DNA of 64,000 nucleotides from Chondrosia reniformis (Eukaryota; Porifera; Demospongiae; Chondrillida; Chondrillidae). A program made the translations under genes and the position numbers. The notes under the pieces were generated by a model, which was not told the origin of the DNA, made no database searches, and saw only the letters and a program-made list of their open reading frames with translations. The stretch covers positions 8,384,501-8,448,500 of the forward strand of contig OX359189.1 of assembly GCA_947172415.1 (NCBI GenBank), written 5' to 3'. Shown here piece after piece: positions 46,070 to 58,300 of this stretch; position 1 is the first letter of the stretch; each line of letters opens with the position of its first letter.

Positions 46070-48172
46070 AGCTTCCTCCACCAACGTTAACACTTGTAAG
46101 GAATTTAACAAAGTCAAATAGTATTGAGTATAATTTGCAAGCTTCTACAGACATGTTTAATACTTGCTGTACTGCTTATTCATTATTTTTCTCTGTTGTC
46201 TGGTATCCTGTGATCAATGGAGTACCTGATGTGACACAACTACAGAATGATACCTTCCCCTCCAATGATACAGTAGTAATAGATGGGTTGATGAGTGATA
46301 TGGAATATAAAGTTAACATAACTGCACTAGCTAAATGTGTTGAAAATGGAGATGTTGTTAGTGATCCATTATTAATTAATGTGACCACTTTAGGTGAGCA
46401 ATATATATATTTTACATGTGTGTTCATTCACATAAATTGTTTTATTGCATAATTTTGAATGTAGAAAAACTATACTGTTCATTTAATGCTCCTAGTCCAG
46501 TCTGTTATGACAGACAAGTCCAACTCACCTGTCGCCATCATGATATAACTGATACTACATCAAGTGGACCCATCTTCAATCAGACCAGTCCTGTAGTGTG
46601 GATGAAGGATGGAGAGAGGATTGATCTACCTGATACATACCATATGGTTGTATCCCAGAGTAATACTGAGACAATTGTGAGTGTGACAACAAGAAAGAGT
46701 GTCTTCCTCGATGGAGAGGCTAACTACTCTTGTGCTGTTGTGTATGCTGATGGTAGTATGGAGGAGAGCGAATCTGTGACTGTGAGAGTTAGAGGTGAGT
46801 TACGTGTTGCATTTTTATTGGTTATTGTCATAATGATACAGACACTGTATGTACATAATTAATGCATACTTTTTCTTCAGCTAATGTACCTTCAGAGTCT
46901 CCCCTTCCTCCAACCTCACTCACATCCATTCCTTCTGATGCAAGTATCTCCCTGATGTGGTCCCACAGTGATGAGTGTTTTGAGAAGTGTACCTTCATGT
47001 ATGAGGTAACATGGCAACAGAGTGGAGATGGATCTAGTTTGAGGAATACAACCACTACTGAAACATCCTACACTATTGAAGGTCTTACTCCTGGTACATC
47101 TTATGAGATTGGAGTTGGAGCTTATTGTAAAGAGAAAGCAAGCATTAAAGTTTACAGAAATGTGACCCTTACAGTAGCAGATCTAGACTGTAAGAAATTG
47201 TTATGTGCATACTTAAAATACATAATACATATGATAAGCAAATAATTACTGGAACATACGTACGTATTTCACCTGAAATCCTATTAAATTGTTAACATCT
47301 CCCAGTCATCCAAGATAATTTAACATACTGCATTCCAGTGATTATTTGGTTATCATTTTGAACAAGATCATGATCAGTGTAATTGACTCCTTTGTTGTGT
47401 AATTTTACATGCAAACTCATACCATATCTAGGCCTATTAGATGTATATCTTTTATATAGCTCAACAAGACAGTTCCCAGTTTATAATTTGGGGATGTATT
47501 GGGTTTGTGTTAGCTGTAACCATATCAGTGCTAACAGCTGCTTTTGCATGCTCTATAAAGAAGCATTCAGTCAGTAAGAGGAAACTAATGTATTCTAGAG
47601 ATGTCAATCAACTAGAAAATGGTAACAAAATCAAGAAGACTAAGAAAATGTCAGAAGCCACAGACAGTGCTGTATGCTATAATCAGTCAGAGGATTTAGA
47701 ACTGGAAGAGTTATCTCAGCCAAAAGATAATAAAGTAGGTCACTTATTCTTTTTAGAATTAATTTGCACAGAATTGGAATTTGTAAATTGTTGAGTTTCT
47801 CTCTATATAAACATGTATATAGGTTACTATGCAATATGCTGCTATTGATCATAATAGAGGTGACAAGCCAAGACATATATCTAATGAAAATTATGGAAAT
47901 GGAACATATGATTCAGTTCAACTGCAAAATGCTAACAAATATACTGTTGAAATTCACTCAGGGGTATTTTATACATATTTCACACATACTTGTATAAACA
48001 TTTATAGTATTATACTCTTTCTGTACACATATAGTCTAGGAACAGAGTACAGTATGTGACAATAGACCATACTAAAGGGGAAACCCCAAGACACCTACCT
48101 AATCCTAATCTGGGAGATGGCAAGTATGCAGACATTCAGCAGCTGACGGCTAATATGAAGAAACAGTCCTGA
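46070..48172 (+). CDS. FN3-Ig-FN3-TM cassette with duplicated tyrosine tail
   Basis: Exons are 46070-46393 (FN3), 46465-46794 (Ig), 46881-47189 (FN3), 47460-47734 (TM and tail), 47823-47963 and 48035-48172 (stop TGA). There is no leader or ATG upstream of the first exon, and its acceptor is phase 1. Spliced to the leader and Ig exons at 43748-44207 it gives one uninterrupted 630-residue receptor, signal peptide-Ig-FN3-Ig-FN3-TM-tail, the same plan as the minus-strand genes. The Ig and second FN3 are nearly identical to those at 4.8-9.2 and 19.1-22.1 kb. The last two exons are a tandem duplication: Q-Y-A-A-I-D-H-N-R-G then T-Y-D-S-V, and Q-Y-V-T-I-D-H-T-K-G then K-Y-A-D-I. V-Q-Y-V-T-I fits the ITIM consensus (I/V/L/S-x-Y-x-x-I/V/L). 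Confidence 0.78.
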
Positions 48173-48546
48173 TGAAGTGACATACTGTTAAAATAGAAAC
48201 AAGCTTTGTAGTCTTGTGCATGTTTAAAAACTGGTCATATTTACACTTCAATTATGCACGACCACCACGTACTCCTATGGTATATTAACAATATCAATAA
48301 TCATGAGTGTTGTAATGTACGTACACATTTATTTTTAACCATCAATATTAATCTTGGTATGGAATGTTTATATAATTATAAGATTATAGAAATGTAACAT
48401 CGTCTAGATCTGTTTGTAAATATAATACAATTTCTGCATAGTAGTAGTAGTGTCTACAGTCTACTGGATCCAATCTTGAAAATACTTGTATCTGCAGCTG
48501 TCTGTACTCTTTAACATCATCACAAGTATAGTCCCCACCACTGTAT

Positions 48547-48586
48547 CTCACCTCCATATTTGACGACATAACAAGACCATATATAG
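48547..48586 (+). promoter_or_regulatory. Conserved pre-leader block
   Basis: CACCTCCATATTTGACGACATAACAAGACCATATATAGACA-type sequence lies about 60-80 bp before the leader ATG at 48629. It matches the blocks before the leaders at 32149 and 43748, including the CATATATAGAC stretch shared with 32100. Confidence 0.45.
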
Positions 48587-48628
48587 ACACTAGCTATCTC
48601 AGGAAGGAACCGAGATTTACGGTGCAGA

Positions 48629-50623
48629 ATGTTTTACTTCGCAGTTCTACTTTATTTGATTTCAGTGGCGTAAGTTCATTTTACGAATATCTAGATCTAG
48701 ATATCTCCTTTTTGTTTCGTTGAGCATTTATTTACAATTTCAAATGAACCGTATTTACAATTTCCGTCTAGCCACGGGCGAGACTGCTAGTACTGTTACA
48801 CTCACTGCTCTTGGTCAAACCTACAAGTTAATATGTACACATCCTGTACTTGGTGCTGATACTAATGTTAGATGGGAGAGAAATGGAAGTGGATTTAATC
48901 CTCAGTCTACTCCTAATCATGATTTGAATGTTGATCCTACTCCAACTACTACTACTCTGACTATCACTGTGACCAGAGAAGAGTTTGAGAATAAAGTCTA
49001 CACTTACAGATGTTTCACATTTGATCTCAATGTTGGTTTATCTGATCCAAATAGAGTCATCAGTGATGAAGTTACTGTAGATCCACCTGGTGAGTGATGT
49101 TATATATGGTTTTGATGCTACTGCTGACCATATTAGTAGTCAGTTCATAATACCATTTCCAATCTACTTCATAGAGAGGCCATCAAATCCTCAACTGCAA
49201 TTACAGAGTCCCAACATGTTGTTAGTGGAAGTAGACAAAGTGTGTTTTGAAAATGAAAGCTTTAAATATGACATCAGACAATGTAGATGTGTTCAGATTA
49301 ATGGAATACAAAACCTAACAAACTGTATTGAATATCACCAGAGTAGTGGAGAGTTTCATTTTGACATGAAGGAAAATAGTACTTATAACGTTAGCTGTAT
49401 AGTTACAATGGAAGATACCATTACATTGAACACTGCCACCATTCTGGTCTCAACATTTGAAGATGGTAAGATTACACTTTAAACAATATCACTTTATACC
49501 TACCAATGATGTATTTTACCAATTGTAGGTTTCAATTCTGTGAATTCTTGTACAGCAGTAGAGATAAATCCAGTATCCAATGGAGAAGAAGGTACGTAGT
49601 CCATATAATTGTGGATAATGTTTTTATTCATTCATTCATTCAGATGACTCTTAATTCTTTCATTTAACATAGAAACTCTCAATGTAATAGGAATTGTTGT
49701 TGGGATCCTATTTACACTAGTTCCACTGCTAATAGTGATAGTACTAGTTGTGTTAGCTATTTTCTACCGCAAACAGTTACACTCCTGGTACAGACATTGG
49801 AAGTCTAAGAAATATCAACCAAAAGATGATCCCAAAAAGACAACTGAAGTGGTAGTGTTAAGTGACAAGAGGCCAATCACACTCACAAGTGGCTCTGAGA
49901 TTGTGACACCGAACAGTTGGTCATTACCTAGTTCCAGTGTAAGTTCCAGTGTAAGTAATGTGTATAAATGATGCATGCATTCATATTTTGAACATGCACA
50001 CATCATTCTCCGTGTTATTGGCTGTAGCAACCTCATGATAATGAAATGATATCTCAAGAAGAGAGTACAACACCTTTTGGAAAGGTAAATGGACTGATTT
50101 ATATCGAAGCATGTTTGTTATTAAAATGATGACACTGAAGACTCTAACACAACTTGCATATGTGCTTGTATTTAGGAAATGCGTGAAGGAAGTTCATTGA
50201 GAAAGGTACAGAATAGTTTGACAGCTGCACTAGCATGCCTAACTTGGCTAACATATAGCTTTGTTGTTAAATATAGAGAGGAGATACTGCCAATGTGGAT
50301 AGAAGTGTACCAATCTTGGAAGATCCTCCTGCCTCTGCATCTTCAGATGTAGGTTTTATATGATTTGTATATTATTGAAGTGGTTATGAGTACTTTTTAT
50401 ATAGGAACAAGGAAAAGTGCATGTGGACCCTAAAGTTGTTGCAGTAAGTTACTGAAAATATACTGTAATACGTAGTTGTTAGATGCAATTTTTTGATTTG
50501 CTGGTTCATTTGTAGGAAGGCAATGCTTTTAAACAAACCAAAGACCGTCTTAATAGTCCTGTATTAGAGGAAAACTCCAAAGGGGACACTGAGATATCCA
50601 TCATTGTTAACGTACCCCATTAA
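48629..50623 (+). CDS. Ig-FN3 transmembrane receptor, short cassette; damaged leader
   Basis: Exons are 48629-48669 (leader), 48772-49089 (Ig), 49175-49465 (FN3), 49529-49591 (linker), 49673-49950 (TM), 50028-50084, 50176-50205, 50277-50348, 50405-50443 and 50516-50623 (TAA). The tail is complete, unlike that at 43.7 kb. The TM exon is almost base-identical to 44785-45062. The leader exon has lost 5 nt before its GTAAGT relative to 32149 and 43748, so it ends in phase 2 while the Ig exon begins in phase 1. The standard splice is frameshifted. The Ig exon also has an 18-nt in-frame deletion removing the conserved P-P-C-F Cys. The gene may be losing function unless another leader or splice site is used. 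Confidence 0.68.
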
Positions 50624-50862
50624 TTCTAAAGCAGACAAAAAGGATACTTTTTCCCAGGCTAAATGATTACTTATATTTTATTATATAAAATATTTTTTTG
50701 TCAATTTTCTTTTTTTGTTATTATGTTTTATTAATACACAATATGGTATATGTACGTAATATGTACATCTTTAAGGCTTACTATAATTATATACTAATGA
50801 GAGTTAGTAGTTACAGATCTAGAATCTTAATAATCTGACTGCATTTGCTTATTTTCATGTAG

Positions 50863-52788
50863 TAAAGCCAATTAAACCACATGTCAGCTCATTACACAAT
50901 AGAAGTAGATCAGTTAGTATACAGTGGACTCATGATAAGGTGTGCTTTGAAGACCACACCTTCACTTATAACCTGTCAACTGTGACTGAAGCACCTGGAT
51001 GTAGTAAAACAGTTCTAACTAACTACACTGAATCAGTTTTTGATGGACTTTGTTCAGGAACAGAGTATAGAATTTCAGTATTTGGAATATCAGGACAATT
51101 GAAGAGTGAAGTTTCCATTCAAAATCTGTTTACATTATGTAAGGCTATACCTTTCTGAAAAAGTCAATTATTAATATTGATTACAGTTTCTATAAACTTT
51201 TGAAAAGAGATGTTTCAAATCCTGTTTCAAAATGACTTTACAGTGCACATGTATGTACTCAGACTATCATGATGCACCCAAACATATATAGAAGTGATGT
51301 GTATAGTTAAGTTTTAGTATGCCACTTCTGCAATGTTAGCCTTAACATATGATCATTGTTTTGATACTTTTTCCAGATGTGCCACTCACTGTTGCAACCA
51401 CTACGTACGTACCATCCTTACTTCTACCTCCATTTTGTATGTTTTTATTACAGACACTACTCACTTAATTACTAGTCACTTGGAGGGTTACCATGGAGAT
51501 GTGGTTACACTGATTTGTAGCTATCACAATATAGGAGAACAGGTACATGGAAGACCTATATTCAATTCAACCAGTCCATTTTGGAGAATGAATAACCAGT
51601 TACTTCCTAATAACAGTTACCAGACATTGCTAATCACTCCCTATGCATCGAGCATACAAGTTACAGTAAACTCTACTACAGAGGAAGGTGATGTTAACTA
51701 TAGCTGCTTTACTCTATTGAATGATGGATGGATGGAAGAGAGTAATACAGTAATGATTAGCATCTTAGAAGAAACGAGGCCAAGTTAGTGTAGACATATG
51801 ACCATAATAGGATATGAATGATAAGCAGGGCTCAGTGCAATTAACTCCCCTTTTTCATATAGGATATTAATCTTTAAATGTGAACACCTTAATACAGTTT
51901 AATGTTTTCAGTTAGTCCATCAGTTTATTAAGTTGATCTCCTTATATGGTGTGTAGTTGTACCAGAGAACCCACTTCTTCATGTCATTTCTACCTTGTAC
52001 ACTGTCACTGGAGTTACCAGTGTTCTCCTTTGTGTACTAACGAGTGGTGTCCTCCTTGGAATAATCTTCTACTGTACAAAGGGAAAATGTGCAAAGAGAA
52101 AAGGTAATCATATGCTGGATGTATATACGTATATGGATGCACTGTAACTGTTGCTTAATTTCAATTCTAAATGTTATTCCATCTAGTTGCATATCATTAT
52201 TCACTACTATAGTGTACATCAATAATCTAGTACACCATTTTTAACATGCTATGTACATCTACTTTAGAATAAAAGGTTTATAGGGAACTAAACCTAGTGA
52301 GATCTTTGGATGAGGATATAAGAGTCTTCTCCTTCTTCTCTACTGGGCCAGTCAGCTGTTTCTGGGGATTCCACCCTTTATCAATGATCTTTGTCTTCTT
52401 TTTGATCTTTTGTGTGCTGTGTAGGTAGCTTGGTAGCTAGCTTGGTTATTTAATCTCTTTTACTTACTTTTAGTAGCTACAATATACTTATGTTTTTTTA
52501 CGTATAATAATAATGCTGTTTTTGTTTAATCTGTTTTCATGGATAGATATGTTATATGACATTGTATTCTGTACATATTCAGAACAAATGAAATGCATAC
52601 ATTATCTACTTACTTACATTCACCCACTAGTCTCCTCCAGATCATCAGATATTTCTAAATCTGAAGAAGGAGAGACAGTTCCTAACCTAAATGAAGGTGT
52701 TACAGAACAGCAGAACCCAGCTTATGTACCTCTGGAAGAATGTAGAAAATTGAGAGCTCCAGAGGAGTCAAGTCAATCACCTCAATAA
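50863..52788 (+). CDS. FN3-Ig-TM-tail cassette with NPAY motif
   Basis: Exons are 50863-51138 (FN3), 51454-51783 (Ig), 51957-52103 (TM) and 52583-52788 (tail, TAA), all phase 1. It is paralogous to 29986-31801 exon for exon. There is no upstream leader: an in-frame stop precedes the acceptor and no ATG intervenes. The first exon starts about 240 bp after the preceding coding sequence, so it most likely serves as alternative 3' end for the exons at 48629-49089. Ig: L-I-C-S-Y-H, P-F-W-R-M and Y-S-C-F. The tail has T-E-Q-Q-N-P-A-Y-V-P-L-E. It stops at TAA where the paralogue has TAT, losing the final Y-V-N-D-N-M. A Penelope-element fragment lies in the last intron (52270-52420). Confidence 0.72.
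52270..52420 (-). mobile_element. Penelope-like element 3' fragment
   Basis: This resembles 38585-38755: TATAGGGAACTAAACCTAG, then GAGTCTTCTCC, TACTGGGCCAGTCAG and GGGGATTCCACCC. The hammerhead-like core is degenerate here (minus strand TTGATAA where the other has CTGATGA). It sits in the intron before the tail exon of the receptor cassette. Confidence 0.6.
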
Positions 52789-52789
52789 G

Positions 52790-55349
52790 TTAATGATGAC
52801 GTGTGACATCCTCTTAAGTGTATCAAGTGGCAGAGAATAATCACATGCTCTTATTCAACTAACATTTCATTTTAGTGCATATAAATGTAATAGTTGTATA
52901 TTTCACATATAATAAGGACCACTATACCTATTATGGCAATGATGTCAAACTGGTACAAACTTTGTGTTGTTATAATGTTTTCCTTCTGAATAATTATATA
53001 ATTTGTATTGCATAAGCAAAGTCTCGTACAAATAACTCATTTGTCTTTGCAGACCCGAATTTAACTATACATACGTACGTATGTACATACATACATTCAT
53101 TGAAGAAGTCTTTTTATACTATGTAGTTATACGTACTTTACACAGATGCTTTGAATTGAATGCGAGTACTTTCAATGGTGTATAAATCCTTACTAAATAT
53201 ATGAACTGAATATGTCTAATAATCTTGCTGGAATGGGATTATACAATGCTCCTTGAGTTTAGAGTTTAGATTTAAAAATTTGAATTATAATCTAGAATTT
53301 TGTATATACCTATAATAATGTGATAGGCTAATGCAGTTTGTTTATATGCATTTGTGGGGTAAACACAAGGTTGCTCCCAAGTGGTCTCATTCCAATTGCA
53401 TATGACTCAACCCTCTGACCACAAGGGAAAATTGTTTAACTCACTTGTTATTGCTTTCATAAATAGGGGATGATCCGACCTTGTATGTCATCTATACAGC
53501 ATACATACATAACCCTATAGATACAGTGTAAAATATATTGGTAGTTTAATTGCTTATTTTGCTACCAGTTTAATGGGATTCCAAGGCATATTGATTAGCA
53601 ATCCATCTCTAAAGTGTATAAACATATTATTCTGCATTCTACATACCATGGATCTTTTTATTTACAGTACTGAGAATAAGAGTTAATTGCATAGTGCATA
53701 CGTATATACGTATGCCTTTAAATTTGCAATGGCTATATATTATGATGTATGTATATATGTATAAACATATGGATATATTCTTTAAACAGTAGTGGATAGA
53801 GAGGGGGATTGTAGGGTAGTGACGTCGACACTTCTTTTTTCTCAATTCCTTTGCCCATTTTGGTGTGTATAAAGTCCGGAGTATCTGTGAGCTAGGTAGG
53901 ACATATAATTCCGATCCCTTGCTATATTAAACCATGAATCTGCCCCTGCATGTATTAAACCATATACGTATACGTATGTACACTCTTACCATATGAGCAA
54001 GAATGAAAAATATATACAAGTCATATAGACACACTTGCTGCACAGACAGTATATACGTAAATTAGTTACATATATTGGATAATAGCATATTCACATATAT
54101 ATCTGGTACAAAGTCTAATGCAGGACCTTTATATATATATATTGATATGTACGTATATCCATATAGGAAGTATAATAGTCACCCAATATACGTACGTATG
54201 TATATTCTTACCATATAGTTACCTAGGTAGTATATGAGATGTACATCTGTTGCTAGGGTGTGATATACGTACTATATATGGGAGTACACAGAATATCTCT
54301 TCTCAGGATCACATTTTACATTATACTTGGAACTTGGAATTAGGTACATTACTTGGAATGTGCTAGCTTGGTGTTAACATTGTGGTTTTCATGTATATAA
54401 CTTGGGAAATTACTACTTGATATGGTTTCTCTTGGGAATGATGGTCCTTCCAGGAATCTTGGGTAATTATTTCTTAGAAAGGACACCTGTTACCAAAACA
54501 TCTACATATTAGGTTTAGAATGTCAAGCCTACCTACTGTATATAACATCTTAAAAAGGATGTAAATGTTGTTACTATTCTACACATTCGTTCAGATCTTA
54601 TTACAAAACAGATACATGCTTTCAAAAACAAGTTGTAAGATTAGCATTGCATCTTTACAATGTTTTAAAATTTTACTCTGTATTCCATGTACTGTGTCTG
54701 TTACGGGTTAATGCACATTTCTTTGCAAAGGCTATGTACGTTTATAGGCTATACGTATATGATAATCCTTAAACAGGGGTGGATCCAGAGGAGGGTTGAG
54801 AGGGTTCTCCTCATTGCAATAGGCACGCTTTTCCTCTAAGTCACTAGCAGCATGTCTTTTTCTCAGAATTGATCTTTTGGCAAATCTATTTCTTGGAATG
54901 AGTATAATAACATGACCTTGAGGTTAACACCTAATTGGTATTGTTTATGTTTGGCTTCCTTTCAGGAATCTCCCCTTACTGAAATTCATTTCCAAGAAAG
55001 GTTATAATATCAATCATAATAAGAATAACATGAATGTATACGTATATCTATACTTGTTTACAGCTGATTATACAAACATCTAAAAAATTAAGCTATGTAT
55101 ATGTTTTGCTGGTCTCTTGTAATGATATGATATACAAATTTTAATTTGAGCACACATATATTATTGAATGTTCAAAGTTTATTTCAAGATACTGTCCATT
55201 CTGTGTGACAATAGAAGGATTAAGTATCATGTTATTTCACATATATACAGTACTGTATAACTTTACAAAACTACACGTAGACATGTAATATATAATAATT
55301 GTTAGAGTTAATATGTACTGTTCATGTTTATCTAATAAACTGTCCCCAC
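52790..55349. other. AT-rich intergenic region between convergent genes
   Basis: This is the gap between the plus-strand cassette and the minus-strand RING gene, which converge here. No exon is supported. There are many TATACGTATA-type palindromes and two loosely related blocks (around 53760-53850 and 54775-54835) with GTGGAT-(C/A)-GAGAGG. On the minus strand AATAAA at 55183-55178 is a possible polyadenylation signal for the RING gene. Confidence 0.5.
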
Positions 55350-58300
55350 TCAAATCAACTTGATCATCTTCTCCTCATTGCAGTAGGTACACTTCTCCTC
55401 TTCAGCTCTGCAAGTCTCACAGACCTGATGTCCACAGACAGGGGCAAATGCAACTGGTCTGTCTGGTCTGAAACACTTTTGACACAAACTTATGAGACAT
55501 ACTTCAGCACACTTCTTACAAAAGTGCTTCTTTTCCTTCTCAGGAAGAGACTAATAGGGGAGAATAATGACAAACTCATAATAATTAAACTGGCTTTTGT
55601 AGTTTATTTTATATACGTACGTACACTATATACGTAGGTTGCAATATATACTGTATGTACGTACCACAGTGACAACGAGTACAGTAGTCTCGGGTTCCAC
55701 TTTGTAACTGCAGAATGGACATTCAGTTGTTGTCTTTGCTGTCACTGAACACACGGTATGTCCACATGGTAGAACTGTGTCACTCAGACTGGCTCCATCG
55801 CATACTTTACATTCCTTGGACTTCTGTTGTGCAGCACAACCATTAGTACAACATCTGCATGGCTGCAATAAGAATCATATAATTTCTATACTTTAAGATC
55901 TAAAGCCAATCTTAAAGCATCGGTATCATCATCATTGTTCATGGATATTACCCCACCCATCTTTATATATAATGTCTTCATTTCTTCATTACCTCATTAT
56001 AGATCACGTCTAACATTTCATTTGGAAGGTGAGTTGGAAATGTAGCATTGAAAGATCCACCCTTGCTACCATTTCCTTCCACTTTCTGACCAACAAATAC
56101 TTCTGCATATTGAGTGTTACCAGTTTGGCAATTGTTATTCACTTTATTTTGACCATTCTCCAATGAGTTGTAAATACCTTGTACAGACTAATGAGAATAT
56201 AATTGGATGTTTAATTTTATAAATTAAATGATACATACGTAATTGAGCATCCATTTATGTATAAGAAAAATCTGTAATAGTAGCTATTCAGAATTTGCAG
56301 CTGTTTCTTATACAGTTTTATATTGAAAGGGTACAAATTTGTACACTTGTATAAGAAACAGTGTTAGCGCTAGCTGACCAAATTCTGAATATCTAATATG
56401 TAAGATTTTAAGGATTTATACCAGATTGTGTTGAATGCAATTATATATATACATACTTCTTCATTAGTAACTGCATTGCTATGCTTTCCTTGTCTCCTCT
56501 TAATACAGCCAAATATAACAGCAGATGCAATGGCAATGGCAATAATTAAAATGGCTGTCACAACTGGAACAGCTATTTCAACAACTGGTGGTGAGTTATC
56601 TAAAGGATATATTATGCAATTAAAATGTTTTACCCAATGTGTTAAAAACAGTTTAGGAATTCAAAGCTTGCAAAAGTAGCTAGCTTTATGGGTCTTGTTT
56701 ATATTTATATACATACATATAAGTATGTACTTACATATCTTAGGGATGGTACATCACCTTCGCTTTTTGAGCAGTTTGGTTTTATTTCTTGGTCTAACGT
56801 TTCAAGCCTGGGGATCTTCTTCAGTTAAACATTTTTAAATGCTCAAAAGTTGAAGGATGTACCATCCCAAAGATAATTTAAACGCAGTTTGAAGGAATCC
56901 TTATTTCTTTCGTACTTAATTATATACAAGTGAACTTTACGTATATATATGTATATGATAAGCGCACCTGAAACAACATTAACTGAAGGTTTTAATGACT
57001 GAATAGTGACCATGTTACTTTTTTCCATTCCTCCACTTTTTAGTTGCAGTGCACAAACAAATATATCTCCATCTTTAGCAGCAATGGACAGAGTTGTCTG
57101 TTTATTTTGCCTCTTAACAAATTCATCATTGTACTTCACAAATTTATCATCATTCTTCTTCCAAAAGGTTGATGTTGAATTGAAGGCTTTGTCATTTCTA
57201 TCATGATGCTTGCATGTGAGTTCCGTTTTGTTACCATCAGTGCCAGTTTGCTCTAGTTTCACATTCTCTATATATGAATACAATCAAAAAGAAAACAACT
57301 TTAAATTAAGATATCTAATTTCTAATAAATAATAGACGTACACAATAATGCCTTCAAGCAATTAATATGAATATTACTTATTGTACATATATAACAATGT
57401 AAGTCGAAAAAATTGCCATCAAATGAAGGATGTTGGGAACACGAATCGGGTCAATTTTAAGCTTCTATATTATAATATAATACTTCAAAACTACAATTGA
57501 TACATATTCACATGTATGTATACACCAACCTAATGTAGTAATCATCAATGGATAAGGTTCACTCTTCACAGTTCCATTAACAGCTCTAATAGCTATAGTA
57601 TACTTTGTTTTTGGTACCAGTTCTTTAATAGTAATGTTATGATTAGTGGTGTTCACTGTTAGTACAGTTTTGACATCATTTTGTACTTCTATCTCATATG
57701 TTATAGGATCAAAACAGACATCATCGTGTTGCCAATTAAGTGAGATGGAATCATTAGTTTTAGAGTATGTAACATTTGATACTGAAAGTGGCATCTCTGT
57801 AAAAAGTACAAAAGTACATTTTCTTGTAGAAAGAATAAACATAATACTTATCCCATACTATAATATAAGTATACCTGTACACATAGTTACAGACTAAAAC
57901 ACTATATCAGAGATCTGAATGGCGGATCAAGTACTCACCAGGTGGGTCTACAGTAATTTTATTACTGATAGTTCTATTTGGATCAGATAAACCAACATTG
58001 AGATCAAATGTAATACATCTGTAAGTGTATACTTTATTCTTAAACTCTTCTCTGGTCACAGTGATAGTCAGAGTAGTAGTAGTTGGAGTAGGATCAACTT
58101 CATCATGAGTGGTACTAGCTGATGTACCAAATCCAGTTCCATTTCTCTCCCATCTAACAAGTGTATCAGCATCAAGTACAGGATGTGTACATGTTAACTT
58201 GTAGGTTTGACCAAAACAAGGAGGACTTGATTGAGCAGTGAGTGTTACAGTAGCTTCAGCTAGCGTAAGCAAATAATTAAGTCAAATTATGAACTTAATG

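Noticed and set aside
48720-48780. Altern start for the 48.6-kb receptor within the leader intron
   Set aside because: The in-frame ATG near 48744 yields a polar N-terminus, not a signal peptide, so it would not produce a surface receptor.
55978-56190. Apparent ITIM V-I-Y-N-E-V in the RING receptor tail
   Set aside because: The phase-0 splice that reaches the RING exon uses GAG|GTAATG, so the final V is intronic and the protein would read V-I-Y-N-E-P. Only the T-Q-Y-A-E-V motif survives splicing.
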